The position numbers were made by a program, and so were the translations under genes. A DNA stretch of 64,000 nucleotides from Saccharum officinarum (taxonomy: Eukaryota; Streptophyta; Magnoliopsida; Poales; Poaceae): assembly GCA_020631735.1 (NCBI GenBank), contig CM036209.1:8593451-8657450 (forward strand), read 5' to 3'. The notes under the pieces are model-generated. The model did not search any database. It saw only the letters and a list, made by a program, of their open reading frames with translations, and was not told the origin of the DNA. Each line of letters starts with the position of its first letter. Within the stretch, counting starts at the first letter, position 1. Of the stretch, positions 1 to 13,686 are shown in pieces.

Positions 1-93
1 GGAATCGTTGACTTCATTTCAAGCATATATGCACAATTTGGATTAGATATTTCAGTGCCAGGCAATCAAAGATTACCTTGATCTAAATGGTAG

Positions 94-1108
94 GTACTTC
101 GAAGATGGAGGCATAGGTGGAGTAAATCATCAAAGCATATACCACTTATATGGTACCAACAAGTGAAAAAATGCCTCGAGTTGGCGGTGAGCTGCATGGA
201 ACAAACCCCAATAAATATACCATTTATATGGGACGTTGTCCGTGAGCTCAACGAACTAGATAGCTGGGATGGTCAAATTAGAGAATCTTCATTAGAGAAG
301 GTAAGCTCATGTGTCTCAACAGAACCCGATAATATCTCTTCTTAATATTATTTAATATTATGATATACAACTCTGCTGCGTGTTTGAGAAAAAAAAACGG
401 ATAATTTGCAAGTCGTCTGCAAGTTGCAGTAACGCAGCTGTCTTTTCACTCACAGATAATCTCCAGCTCGGATGACATGCTTGGCATTGAGCCGCTTGAG
501 TTGTATTTGCCAACGAGAAGCAGGTATCATGCTCAATTGAGCTGACAAATGATACAGATTATTACATGGCCTTTAGGATTGCAACGACAAGTTTACTCCC
601 GTTCTCCATACAGCCAAATAAAGGCATTGCTGCACCACGATCCAAGTGTAGAGCCACTATAACATTGTCGGCGCAGGAGATGACACCGCTACATAATCAG
701 TGCGAGGAGGAGTTAACCGTGGAGAGCACCAGAGCTCACGCAAGTCTTACAGCTGTGGATGTAACTGATGATATGTTCAATGACGAGGGGGGTAATTCTC
801 AGAGAAAAACTGATGAGGTGGATAAAGTGGTTGATGAGGTGAATTTAACAGTTGTTTTTGACGACACACCACTATTACACGAGGAGCACCAAAAGGATCT
901 AGCAAATTTAAGTGTTGAAATGGGATCACCAGGTATATCGTCTCAGGTAAGCATGCTTTTGATTTCTAAATTCGTTGCCAAAAAGTATTTAAAGCAGCCT
1001 GAAGTTTTCCTTGATTACAAGAGTCATCAGACCCATCTGGAAATTGTAGGTGGGTTACAAACTAACAGTAAACGTAACCAGCAGTATAAGTCAATGCAAA
1101 AAGAGTAA
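94..1108 (+). pseudogene. 3' fragment of a kinase-MSP (receptor-like kinase with major sperm protein domain) gene, frame-broken
   Basis: Two exons match the last two exons of the intact paralogue at 4363-6961. The first, 94-300, begins behind a TAG acceptor and ends at a GTAAGC donor. It encodes the end of a kinase C-lobe (VLRRWRHRW, then KKCLELAVSC). The second, 456 to about 945 or 1108, starts behind CACAG and encodes SSDDMLGIEPLEL, the entry to an MSP/VAP-like domain. The reading frame opened at 456 hits a stop after about 28 codons. The MSP homology (SIELTNDTD, AFRIATTS) continues in another frame from about 515, so a one-base frame break lies near 511-514. Kinase exons upstream lie outside the window, so whether the whole gene is dead is unknown. 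A GTAAGC after codon SSQ at 946 could be a further donor; otherwise the ORF stops at 1108. Acidic runs (DDMFNDEGG) match the tail of the paralogue. Confidence 0.75.
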
Positions 1109-1673
1109 TTTATACTTATGAGTGGGTCCTAAACTATATTACATAATTCTTATTCAGGTCCCTAAACTATAAAATTACAGTTCTACACCCCTAATCTATC
1201 TAATTACCCCATAACCTCAATCTTGGTCACGCCACGAACCTAGAGTTGGCGCGGCAGTCCAACGTGGAACTTGGCATATGGTCCTCATAGTGACTCTCCC
1301 TATCCTATTACACAATTCTCGTCTTGTTCCCCAAACTATGAAATTGCGGATCAAAGATCCCTAATCTAAATAATTAACACCAATGCCGGTCCAAAGCAGC
1401 CACACCCCACGCTACAACCCCAAGATTGATGCAACAATCTAGCATATGTAAGATAAACATGTGGGTCCATATAGTAGAAACTCATTTCTTCTCCCCTCTC
1501 TCCTCCCTACTAACATCCTGATGCGCCTCATTAGTGTGCCATTGTGCTCACCTGCAGGCCTCCTTACTCTCTCCTCACCTCACAAGGTTTCATCCACCTC
1601 CAGCCTCCAGGCCTGCACAGGTGGCATGGGCCCTCTCCCGCACGTAATAGTGTTGCCCGTCGTCTAAAGCGTA
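1109..1673. other. Intergenic, degenerate repeats, no gene seen
   Basis: Two diverged copies of a motif of the type CCCTAAACTATAAAATTAC followed by CCTAATCTATCTAATTA occur near 1127-1200 and 1305-1375. This suggests an old repeat. Short ORFs here have no coding character. Confidence 0.4.
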
Positions 1674-2222
1674 CACTACTACACATACCATTTGTAGGGG
1701 CGGCTCCTGATGATTTGTAGGAGTAGTTTTGCCAACCGCCCCTACCAAAGGGTGGCTATAAATGGCCGATTTGTAGGGGCGGTTGGCCAGCCGCCCCTAC
1801 AAATCAGATTTGCAGGGGCGACTGGATATTGAGCTGCCCCTACAAATCCATTTCAAAAAATTTACGAATCCGGGTCAAAAAATTATGAAAAAATCTTTTA
1901 ATCTGGTGGGCCCCAAGCCACACGTCGCTCTCCCGCACGTAATAGTGTTGCCCGTCGTCTAAAGCATACACTACTACACATACCATTTGTAGGGCGGCTC
2001 CTGATGATTTGTAGGAGTAGTTTTGCCAACCGCCCATACCAAAGGGTGGCTATAAATGGCCGATTTGTAGGGGCGGTTGGCCAGCCGCCCCTACAAATCA
2101 GATTTACAGGGGCGACTGGATATTGAGCTGCCCCTACAAATCCATTTCAAAAAATTTACGAATCCGGGCCAAAAAAATAGGAAAAAATCTTTTAATCTGG
2201 TGGGCCCCAAGCCACACGTCGC
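1634..2222. repeat. Tandem duplication of the CACTA left end, period about 295 bp
   Basis: TCCCGCACGTAATAGTGTTG occurs at 1636 and again at 1931. Both copies run through the CACTAC terminus, the TTTGTAGGGGCGG palindromes and the GTGGGCCCCAAGCCACACG segment. The two copies are nearly identical. The repeat unit includes about 40 bp of sequence outside the transposon terminus. Confidence 0.85.
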
Positions 2223-2229
2223 GCGACCA

Positions 2230-2325
2230 CAAGTCGCACATTTTTTCGCGCGCTTCGCAGCCGCTGGGTTTCGAACCCGCGACCTCGAGCTCGCGCATTC
2301 CCTCCTCTAACCACTCCACCCATCA
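2230..2325 (-). other. tRNA-like relict
   Basis: On the minus strand the block reads GAGTGGTTAGAGGAGGG, resembling an A box, and then GCGGGTTCGAAACCC, resembling a B box and T-loop. The T-stem pairs imperfectly and no full cloverleaf is apparent. It is probably a tRNA-derived piece carried in the CACTA element rather than a working tRNA gene. Confidence 0.35.
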
Positions 2326-2419
2326 CTCGTTTGTGTCTATAATTGATTTTCTTTCCCCACATATTATGCTAAACCGAGTTTAAATTGATTGTTTGAGGCC
2401 CTAAACGAATTTAAACGAA

Positions 2420-3086
2420 AAAGTTATCAACTACAAAGTTTTGTAACTTTTCGAGATCTACAACTTTCATTTTGGTAGTTTCTCCATCCGAGGTCGTTTA
2501 CAAACTTTGAAATTCAAATTTGAGAAATTCAAACGTAGTTTTTCTTGACAAGATGATTTCGAATCAAAAAGTTGTCAACTACAAAGTTTCATACTTTCCG
2601 AGATCTACAACTTTTGTTTTTGTTGTTTGTCCATTCGATGTCGTTTAAAAATTTTAATTTCAAATTTTTAGAAATTCAAACATAGTTTTCCTTGACGAGA
2701 TGATCTCAAATCAAAAAGTTGTGAGCTACAAAGTTTCATTACTTTTCGAGATCTACAACTTTTATTTTGGTAGTTTATCCATCCGAAGTCGTTTGAAAAA
2801 TTTAAAATTCAAATTTGAGAAATTCAAACGTAGTTTTTCTTGACAAAATGAATTCAAATAAAAAAGTTGTCAACTACAAAGTTCTATATCTTTCCGAGAT
2901 CTACAACTTTTATTTTGATTATTTGATCATTTGATCATCTGATATAGTGGTTGCAATATTGTTCATAAATTTTACATATCCCTCTTATAGTTTATGGAAC
3001 TATAAGAGCGATATGTAAATTTTGTCAACAATATTACTACCACTTTGTCGGATGAAGAAATAACCAAAATAAAAATTGTAGATCTT
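2420..3086. repeat. Tandem array of about 148-bp units ending in a foldback
   Basis: Units beginning AAGTTGTCAACTACAAAGTT start at about 2421, 2569, 2717 and 2865. Each contains GAGATCTACAACTTT and GAAATTCAAACGTAG. At 2946-2990 and 3000-3044 two roughly 45-bp arms form an inverted repeat around a 9-bp loop. The flanking GATCTACAACTTTTATTTTG block recurs inverted at about 3060-3086, so the palindrome extends to roughly 2896-3086. Confidence 0.8.
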
Positions 3087-3697
3087 GATGAGTTCTACAA
3101 CTTTTATGTTTATGACTTTTTCAGCTGAAATCATTAATATTTCAAAATGACGTTTGAAGTTGCCATTTTTTGAAATTCAAAATTTAAATAGATAAAACAT
3201 AGTTACATGAAAAGATGGACAAAATAATAGATGTAAGAACACAATAAATTGACAGAGCACTATTTTAGAAAAATTTAGGAAAAAATCATCAAATTTGAAG
3301 TTAGTTTGAGGAAGAAAAACCATTTACAAGTTTTAGCCAGAGATTAAAAAGAGAAATCAGTGTTCTTCAACAATTTTAAAATTGAATTTTAAACAGCATT
3401 TTGAAGCAAAAAATCATTTCAAATAAAAAAAGTTGTAAAGGCAAAGTTTCATAACTTTTCGAGATCTGCAACTTTTATTTTGAACATTTCTCCATCCAAG
3501 GTTGTTTGAAAAAATTCGAATTTTAGCGCTTAATTTTTACTATTCGGCGTCTATTCGTAAGGTGGCTCTACAAATCCGATTTCTAAGTGCGGCTGGATAT
3601 AGAGCCGCCCCTATAAATCAAGCCATTTGTAGGAGTTGCTAATAACACCAGCAACCGTATAAATGGATTTGTTTTTTCTTGCCTTTTCTATAGTAGT

Positions 3698-4030
3698 TTT
3701 TTTTTTCCAGTACCGTGTTTCTTTGGTCGGTTTCAGTGATCTCCCTGGTTCTGCAGTTATTCTTTTTTCTGCTAGTTGTCTGGTTAGACATAGTGGCTGG
3801 TTTTCGCAAGCAGAACCGGAGGGACGAGTCCTATAATTTTTGAAACTTTTTGTTTTTTCCTGATCTAATATATACACAGACAAATCTCTTGTCACTCTTT
3901 CTAAAAAAAACATTTTCCCCTTTCCATGAGATATCTATTTAATTATATGTGAAACATATAGATGAGTCCTTCCATATCACAATATCTTTTACGGATTTTT
4001 AAATGAAGAATTAGTGAATTACTTATACGC
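3698..4030. other. Intergenic, nothing recognised
   Basis: An AT-rich spacer between the CACTA right end and the Stowaway MITE. A minus-strand ORF of 100 codons here has no recognisable domain. Confidence 0.4.
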
Positions 4031-4263
4031 TACTCCCTCCGTCCTATAATATAGTGCATTCTAAAAAATTTAAGACAACTTAAAGGAACATTCAAATGAC
4101 ACATGTACATAGTGATTATTCTAATTAAGGAGTTTCTCCTAAAATCTTGGTTTCATTTTTAACAAACTTTGCCAAATCTAGGTATAGTCGTTATATAAGA
4201 TGCATTAAATTTCAGTATAAATTTAGAAGTCACAATACACTATATTTCAAGACGGAGGGAGTA
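4031..4263. mobile_element. Stowaway-type MITE
   Basis: It begins TACTCCCTCCGTCCTATAAT and ends CAAGACGGAGGGAGTA. These are inverted CTCCCTCCGTC termini flanked by TA, the signature of Stowaway (Tc1/mariner-related) MITEs. It lies about 100 bp upstream of the kinase-MSP start codon, so it may form part of the promoter region. Confidence 0.9.
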
Positions 4264-4362
4264 GTGAACTAGTGATAACAGAAAATCTACTTCATTTACG
4301 TTTATATATCAATAGATTCTTACTACCTATTCCCTTCTTTAATTTCAATATCCTACAGAGCA

Positions 4363-6961
<2,599 letters not shown>

Positions 6962-7237
6962 TTACCGGAAGAACTCCCAGAATTTGCGTGCCAAGGCACC
7001 TGGCGAGCACATTTATCATGTACTGTATGGAAGAGGGCATCCATAGGAACTCCATGAAGATTGGAGATTTGCTCATTGTTTCCTCTACTTTGCAACGCAA
7101 ACGGCCTACGTACAATTTATACTGTATCTAATGGGTATGCAGAGCGTGCTTGCAGCTTTACTTTGTGTTTCTTGTTTCATGTCCAAGTTTGTTTGTTTGT
7201 TTGTTTTCTTTTTCATCCCCGAACATTTATCACCACA

Positions 7238-7243
7238 AATAAA
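7238..7243 (+). terminator. Candidate polyadenylation signal of the kinase-MSP gene
   Basis: AATAAA lies 277 bases after the stop codon, downstream of a T-rich stretch (TTTGTTTGTTTG). Plant signals are loose, so this is only a candidate. Confidence 0.45.
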
Positions 7244-8059
7244 ATGGATATTGTAAGGCAACAGCTAGACGAATTATTATTTGTATCATCATGAAAAATT
7301 AATAGGAGAACAGTTTCGACATTTTATATATCCCACTAATCATATCCGAAGTCTATTGGATCAGAGGAGGGGTGTTTATACTTTATCTGACCACATCAGG
7401 GCTTACTTACCTTAATCCATGTGTTACTAATTTTTACATAAATCCACTTTGACATACGTGGATTAAGGTGGATACGAGTGCAGCCAAGTAAAGCCTCAGT
7501 TGATTCCTCTTGATTGTAACAAAGTTTGAGGAGTATATGTTCTCCTTTAGCCATTTTGCGTCCAGTAAATTTGATGACCCATTCTGGCTTTCAGGGATGC
7601 AGTGTAGTAACCTCCTGACAAAGGCAACTCATGACACAAGTGGTGCTATTACCTTTTCCTTACATATATAATGCTTGTACCCAAAACTGCAAAATCATAA
7701 GCAATAAATAACTAAAACTATGTTTAAGTCTCAGAGGGTGTTTGGTTCCCTGCCATCGGTTGCCATACCTAACATGCTGCATGCTACACCACAAAAGGCT
7801 GCTGCTTGGTTTATTAAAAAGCTATGACAGCCACAACCTTCTCTAGTGTAAAATCCCGCCACAGAAGTGGCATTCGTTTTTACCCTGAGAGTTAGGCGCA
7901 GCCTTAGCTCGGTGTGGCGTGCTATGACCGGGAAGCAGATAGACCCTCAATGTGTTCTTATCGGGCCTCAGGGCGCCATGGCCCATGGGATGACGTGACC
8001 TTGCCACCATTGAGTCCAGTCCACGAATAATCCTTTTCATGCATTGGTCTCCTATGTAT
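7244..8059. other. Intergenic, no gene seen
   Basis: Contains a short hairpin (CCTTAATCCATGTG near 7410 with ACGTGGATTAAGG near 7457) and a GGGTGTTTGGTTCC motif near 7738 that resembles a MITE end without a matched partner. Confidence 0.4.
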
Positions 8060-8088
8060 TAGCCTAGTGGTTACAAGAGCTAGCACCT
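8050..8088 (+). mobile_element. Left part of an interrupted SINE (A box side)
   Basis: TAGCCTAGTGG at 8060-8070 fits a Pol III A box. The sequence runs to AGAGCTAGCACCT (8076-8088), the left copy of the presumed LINE target duplication. Continuity with 10835-10956 would restore normal A-to-B box spacing of about 38 bases. Confidence 0.55.
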
Positions 8089-10821
8089 TTTTCAGCAACA
8101 TTGGGAGCTTTGCGGCAAGGAAGTTACAGCCATAGTGCTGAAGCTTTTAATGGTGAGGAGGAGCCAACGGACGTCAACGAAACTTTGGTCGTTCTGATCC
8201 CGAAAGTGGCTAGTCCAGAGGAAATTAGTCAGTTTCGACCCATTAGCTTGTGCAATGTTATATATAAAATTGCATCCAAGGTGTTGGCGAATAGGTTGAA
8301 GATTTTCTTGTCCGAAATTATTTCTGAGGAGCAATCGGCCTTTGTCCCTGACCGCCTCATCACGGACAATATCATCTCCGCTTATGAGTGCCTACATTTT
8401 ATGAAGCGAAAACGAGCAAGTGATCTGAGATGATGTGCTCTGAAGCTAGACATGAAGAAGGCATATGATTAATTTGAATGGAAATATCTTGATGCGATAA
8501 TGTGCCAGCTTGGTTTCCATCGTCGTTGGGTGGACACAATCATGAGGTTTGTTAGGCCGGTTTCATTTTCAGTTCTATTTAGTGGTGACAAACTTGAAAG
8601 TTTTAGACCGACACGCGGCATACGACAAGGAGATCCAATTTCTCCCTACTTGTTCCTTCTAGCAGTAGAGGGCCTCTCGTGCCTATTAAAATCAAGAATT
8701 CAGTCATCAATGCTCAAAGGTATTACGGTGGCACCGTCGGCTCCGATGGTGAACCACCTTCTCTTTACAGATGATAGCCTACTGGTTTTTTCGAGCAAAT
8801 CGGGAGAATGCTTTGTTGATGAAGGGGGTCTTACAGTCATATTGCTCAGCGTCGGGACAAAGAATCAATATGGAGAAATCATCCATACACTTTGCAAAGG
8901 GTGTTAGGTAGCAAATCCGTGATGTTATCAAGAACGAGGTGGAGGTTTATAATGAGGCTTTGAGTGAAAAATATCTTGGTATGCCTTCAGATGTTGGACT
9001 GCTACAAACGGAGCCTTTAAATATTTGAAGGACCGGGTTTGGAGCAGGGTTGAGGGATGGTTGGAACAGTGTATGTCTGTGGGCGAAAAGGAGATCTTAA
9101 TAAAAGCAGTGGTGCAGGCTGTTCCAACCTATTCTATGTCTTGTTTCAGACTGCCAAAGGGTCTTTGTGAGCATTTAACCAGCTTGATGAGGAATTTTTG
9201 GTGGGACTGTAAGGATGGCAAGAGAAAGACATGTTGGGTGCCCTGGGACCAGATGATCGAGCCTAAATCTATTGGCGGCCTAGGCTTTCAAGACATGGAG
9301 CTATTTAATCTCGCTTTGCTAGCAAAGCAAGCTTGGAGGATATCACAAGAACCAAACTCCCTGAGTGCTAGAGTTCTAAAAGTTGTCTACTATCTAGGGA
9401 GGCAGGATTTTCTGGAGGACGATCTTGGTTCCTCCCCGTCATGCATATGGCGGTCCATTGTTGATGGACGCGAAGTGCTAAAGGAGGGCTTGATAGAACA
9501 CATAGGCACGGGAGAAAAAACGGCAATCTGGACTACGAATTGGCTACCATCGGAAAATTTGCGACGCCCTATCAGGTTGGCTAAACCAAACCAACCTCAG
9601 TTCGTCAGTGAACTAATCAATCATGCTGAAGCGGCGTGGAAAAGTGACATGCTAGAGGAGTTCTTCACCCCTCTCGACGCGATGACGATTGCTAATATCC
9701 CTCTATGTACGAGAAGGCAGGAGGATTTTTGGGCTTGGCACTTCGACAAACAGGGCAGCTTCTTGGTATGCTCGGCATATTATATGTTGGTTCGTCGAAG
9801 GGAGCAGCACGACGCGACCGCAAGGAATAATGCAGGCCGGTCGGATCATCGAGTGGATATGAGGGAATGGATGTCGCTGTGGAAGGTGAAAGTTCCCTCA
9901 AAAATCCGTATTTTTCTCTAGAGGTTAGCGAAGCACTCGCTACCGACCAAGATGTACTTCACCATAGGAAGATGGCACAGTGCAGTGCCTGCTTCTTCTG
10001 TGGGATGGAAGACTCGTGGAGACACTCTTTGCTGGAATGTACTATGGCAAGATGCATTTGGGCGCTGGAGAAGGAAGAGATAGTGGAGCTCCTGAGTGGA
10101 ATTTTGGAGAATGATGCTAAATCTTGGTGGCTATCATGACAGATATCCTACCACAAGAGGACATCGTTAGAGTGGCAATCACATTGTGGGCTATTTGGTA
10201 TGCATGGTGGAAGGCAATTCATGAGAATGTTTATCAAAGTCCTCTGTCGACGCATAATTTAGTGGATAAGCTTGTGTCGAAATTAGGAGAGCAGGCGCAT
10301 GTGCAGCGGCCATAGGCTCGGGTGCACGAATGGTAGCCGACATGGTCATTGAAATCAATGTTGATTCAGCTTTGTCCAAGAATGTATCCATGGCTTCGGT
10401 AGCAGCAATAGCGAGAGACGAGGATGGTCGTTTTATGGGCGCCTCAGCGTTGGTCCTTCGGGGAATTGTTGATCTAGAGGTGATGGAGTCTATCGCGTGC
10501 AGAGAAGGGATGGCTCTAGCTGCAGACTTATAAGCTGATAGTTTCAGATTGGCTAGTGACTGTCTGAACATGGTGAAAGAATCCAGCAAGGTGATCTCGG
10601 GATATACGGACAGGTTATCCGGGAGATCAATGCGAGGAAGGCAGCTTTTAGTAGCGAGTTTGTACATGAACATAGGGACTCAAACACCGATGCTCATAGA
10701 ATAGCTCGTAGATCGATCCATGCCGAGGTAAGACGACATGTGTGGTTCTGAATCCACCTGATGGTATGTGTAATACGTACAATCCTCCTATTTGAATAAA
10801 GAGGGTGGTGTTGCTAAAAAA
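8089..10821 (+). mobile_element. 5'-truncated L1-type LINE (ORF2 reverse transcriptase, zf-RVT, RNase H-like), decayed
   Basis: ORF2 pieces lie mostly in one frame and are broken by stops and shifts. Reverse transcriptase motifs include [20 protein letters not shown] (about 8233), RGIRQGDPISPYLF (about 8615) and a catalytic FTDD box (8763-8775), where other family members usually have FADD. Stops occur at 8431-8433 and inside the AYD-FEW motif near 8470. A CxxC...H zinc-knuckle-like region (CSACFFCGMEDSWRHS) lies at about 9981-10025, and an RNase H-like segment (INVDSAL) at about 10354. The 3' end has AATAAAGAGGGTGGTG and a short A run at about 10816-10822. Possible 13-bp flanking repeats, AGAGCTAGCACCT and AGATCTAGCACTT, match at 11 of 13 positions. 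The element cannot encode a complete protein. Confidence 0.85.
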
Positions 10822-10956
10822 AGATCTAGCACTTGAGGTGCTGGGTTCAACTCTCCGTGAGAGCGAATATTCCAAGGATTTAACGGCATTGTGACTTCAG
10901 TGGTAATGGTGGACGACGTTCTCATCAACAACGAGATGTTGTGCTATGTAATTAAA
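10822..10956 (+). mobile_element. Right part of an interrupted SINE (B box side)
   Basis: After the right target copy (10822-10834) the sequence continues GAGGTGCTGGGTTCAACTCT, containing the B box-like GGTTCAACTC (10844-10853), and ends near a short A run at about 10950-10957. This is typical tRNA-derived SINE architecture once the LINE is taken out. Confidence 0.55.
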
Positions 10957-11095
10957 AAAATGTATCTCATCTCATTTGTGGCCATTCATGTGAAATTGCT
11001 CGTGTGAGTTGGGTCAGCGTGAAATATGAAGATCACAAAAGTTACGAGAGGAAACTGATTAGTGAGCACTCAGAGTTAAAAAGTTAAATGGACTT

Positions 11096-11129
11096 GCTAG
11101 CGTCTGGACGTTCGATCTGAGACGCTAGC
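11096..11129. repeat. Perfect 10-bp inverted repeat
   Basis: GCTAGCGTCT (11096-11105) and AGACGCTAGC (11120-11129) flank a 14-base loop at the edge of the GC-rich and AAACATTTGCAACAT-type repeat block. It may mark an element terminus. Confidence 0.6.
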
Positions 11130-11339
11130 GTAGGACGGTGCTCCCACACCCGCACCTGAGTGCCTGACGCACCCAACTCTCTCGCCCCTCACCCATCCCG
11201 CTCCAGATGCCACACGGGCCCATGCATGCGGAGGGACCACCCCGAGCCTGCTCCGTTTCACGTGAGCAACACCACCACCAGTAAGCGCACGCAGTGACCC
11301 ACGGCGGCACGGTGAACCATGGTGGCGCATAGCAGCAGC

Positions 11340-11860
11340 AACATATGCTTCCCCGAGATCTACTTTTGAAACATCCAAGTGAAACATTTGCAACATACGT
11401 CTAAAAACAGATGAAACACTTGAAACATACGTGTATAGCCATAGTAACATGTGCAACACCCGATCTACTATTGAAACATACAGATGCACCATTTGAAACA
11501 TACAAAAGAAGATAGATAAACAGTTGAAACATGCGTCTGAAACACATGCAAAAAGAACACCTGAAAACACACACTTGAAAACCAGTGCAAAACATAGACA
11601 ACATCCAAATAAAATACTTGCAATATATCTATAAAACATATGTAACATCCAAATAAACACACTTGCAACATGCGTCTGAAAAATAGATGAAACATTGAGA
11701 ACAGATGCTTACAACATATGTGTATAAACCATTAGAGCATATGCAATATCCGGATCTACTTGTGCAACATTCATATGAAACACTTGCAACATACTATGAA
11801 ACATCGGAAACACTTGAAACATATGCTTGCAACATGCGCTTTGAGCAAAACCTAGCACAT
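11340..11860. repeat. Degenerate short-period repeat (GAAACACTTGCAACAT type)
   Basis: Dozens of variants of GAAACATTTGCAACAT, GTCTGAAAC and CATCCAAATAAA recur at about 20-35 base spacing. Minus-strand ORFs across it (11097-11695) are rich in Phe, Cys and Met only because of this composition. The same repeat family occurs in the opposite orientation at 37050-37380. Confidence 0.75.
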
Positions 11861-12954
11861 GGGGAGCATGCAGAGCGAGATCCGGCGTAGGTCGCGGTGG
11901 AGAAGGAGGATGGTAGTGGGCGGGCGCGGCACGGCCTGTAATGAGTGGCTGCATGGCCCCAGATGAGCGGCGGCACCCATAGTGGAGGCGGCAACGGTGG
12001 TCGGGTAGGTGCGCCCTCGCGCGGCGAGGCGCCCCCACACTAGAGCAGGTTGCGGGGGAGGGGGTTGCCGTGCCTGCGGCGAGGTGCGTCCCGCGCTGGA
12101 GAATGAAGGCCGCAGCGAGCGGTAACCGCGCCGGAGAAGGCGAGTGGCGGGGACTGTCACGACGGTTGTGCGAGTTGTTGTTGTGTTTTTTTTGTGAGAA
12201 GCCATGAAGGAAGCTAGAGGAGTAGGCCTGTTTGGCCTGGCAGCGCTTAGGGAAGCGCGACGTCCGGCGCACCATAGCATTTTGAGAAAGTTAAAACCAA
12301 AGGCCGTACGAGGCATAATGCCTTCAGCTCACTAACAGTGCCGTGGCCCAAATCAGTAGGGCCGAGGCCCACTAGGCCATTAGACGGCAGCCGCGCTTGT
12401 GGACGACGGTGGGCAATGGCACCAAGGCGGCCGACGAACCAGCGCCGGCGGCGACGTCGATCTCCTCGCTCTCGCCTCTTGGTGCTGATGGACACTACTC
12501 ACTTGTTTTTCTGAACTGCCACCACATCCTTCCCTGACGTATGCTTGGGAGCCTCACCTCGCTGGTAATGGTCAGTAACTCTCGATCACTCCCCCAGGTC
12601 AAGACGGAGCCATAATTTTTTTCCATGTTTCATTCCGTGCGTGCTTCAGTGTGCGGAACCCTTGATAATTTATTAGGTTATTATTTTACTTTCAAAAAAA
12701 ATTGTTAGGTTATTATTTGATGTGGACGCGCATAAATAATCACGCCATTATCCTATTTTTTCTCCCTATACAAGTGCAACTGAAGCATTTCAGTCTGAAA
12801 TCTTCCAGCAGTAGGTTCATATTTCTCGCGCCGTGCTGCAAATCATGTTCCTCTGTCTTCCTGTTGAGACGATGTGGTTAGCCTGTAGTTATTATGGCTT
12901 CCAGAATCATCGAAACAGAGAATGGACCAGTACTGAATTCGTGATTACAACCAC
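11861..12954. other. GC-rich, then AT-rich intergenic sequence, no supported gene
   Basis: 11880-12480 is GC-rich with long minus-strand open frames of proline- and arginine-rich composition and no domain. It probably belongs to the same repeat element as 11096-11860. Nothing is recognised in 12480-12954. Confidence 0.35.
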
Positions 12955-13067
12955 CCTGTTCGCTTGAACTTATCAGCCCGGCTTATCAACCATGGTACGG
13001 TGTTTTTCTTTCACAACAAAACAGCACTAGCCGGCTTATCAGCCGCAGAAATCATCCAGCGAACAGG
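12955..13067. mobile_element. Short hAT-like MITE
   Basis: It begins CCTGTTCGCTTGAACTTATC and ends CCAGCGAACAGG, with inner inverted GGCTTATCA motifs. The same short family recurs at 28325-28450, 30245-30354 and 41943-42069. The superfamily assignment is tentative. Confidence 0.65.
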
Positions 13068-13683
13068 TTGAACATGTGTTCCCTCCCCTTTTTTTCTACT
13101 AACCCAGAGATGAGATGAGCACCATGCCTTCAGTGGTCACCGTCATACCTCAGACCTTCAACATCACATAGTTCAGTTTCAGAGTTTGGTCCTCAACTAA
13201 TAGATCTTGCTTCAGTCTTGATCTGTGATTCTGTACCTCTGAAGAATGCTTGCCCAACCTGCTGATAGTTCCTAGGTCCAAGAATCGTTATAAAATTTGT
13301 TCTTCAGTTAATGCAGAAAAGTTTCTGCTCAGCATTTCAAACATCAAAACAACATTTAGTTGTTAAGGTTCAAAACAAAATTGAACTTCCGTGTGGAAGT
13401 TCTTTCTCATAGGCAGTGAATTTACTGTCTTTTCATGAGAAAATCATATGTTATTTCCCTTCTCCAATCTACTTTAGTTGTAAAGTTTTCATCAGCTATG
13501 AACTTTTTAAAGTCACCATTGGACAAAAAGGTGAACTTTGGTCAGCTACCACAGTCATTAAAAACTTGCATCATGGTCCTCAGCATTTTATTGTCATATT
13601 AGTATAATTGTCAGTCTGAATGTAAGGACTCTTGCTACATTGAAGTCGCTCATTAACTGTAAGTCATTTGATGAGCCAGCATC
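13068..13683. other. Intergenic, nothing recognised
   Basis: AT-rich sequence without long open frames or a repeat structure that could be named. Confidence 0.4.
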
Positions 13684-13686
13684 TAA

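Larger units (their letters stand above)
1674..3697. mobile_element. Non-autonomous CACTA-like (En/Spm) DNA transposon
   Basis: The left end begins CACTACTACACATACC at 1674. The right end reads CTATAGTAGT at about 3688-3697, whose complement is ACTACTATAG, an imperfect CACTA-type terminal inverted repeat. Both subterminal regions carry TTTGTAGGGGCGG and CCGCCCCTACAAAT units in both orientations, as in grass CACTA elements. No transposase ORF is present, so it would depend on one supplied in trans. The left end is duplicated in tandem. The exact right boundary and a 3-bp target duplication are not clear. Confidence 0.65.

Noticed and set aside
1461..1667. 68-codon ORF left of the CACTA element
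   Set aside because: Low-complexity Ser/Leu/Pro, no domain. It overlaps the repeat that is duplicated at 1929.
10330..10533. Separate host RNase H gene
   Set aside because: It continues the LINE ORF2 tail in the same frame and lies before the LINE 3' end.
11097..12495. Minus-strand ORFs of 150-188 codons (Phe/Cys-rich and Pro/Arg-rich)
   Set aside because: They arise from the short-period repeat and from GC-rich sequence. Overlapping frames are equally open and no domain is visible.
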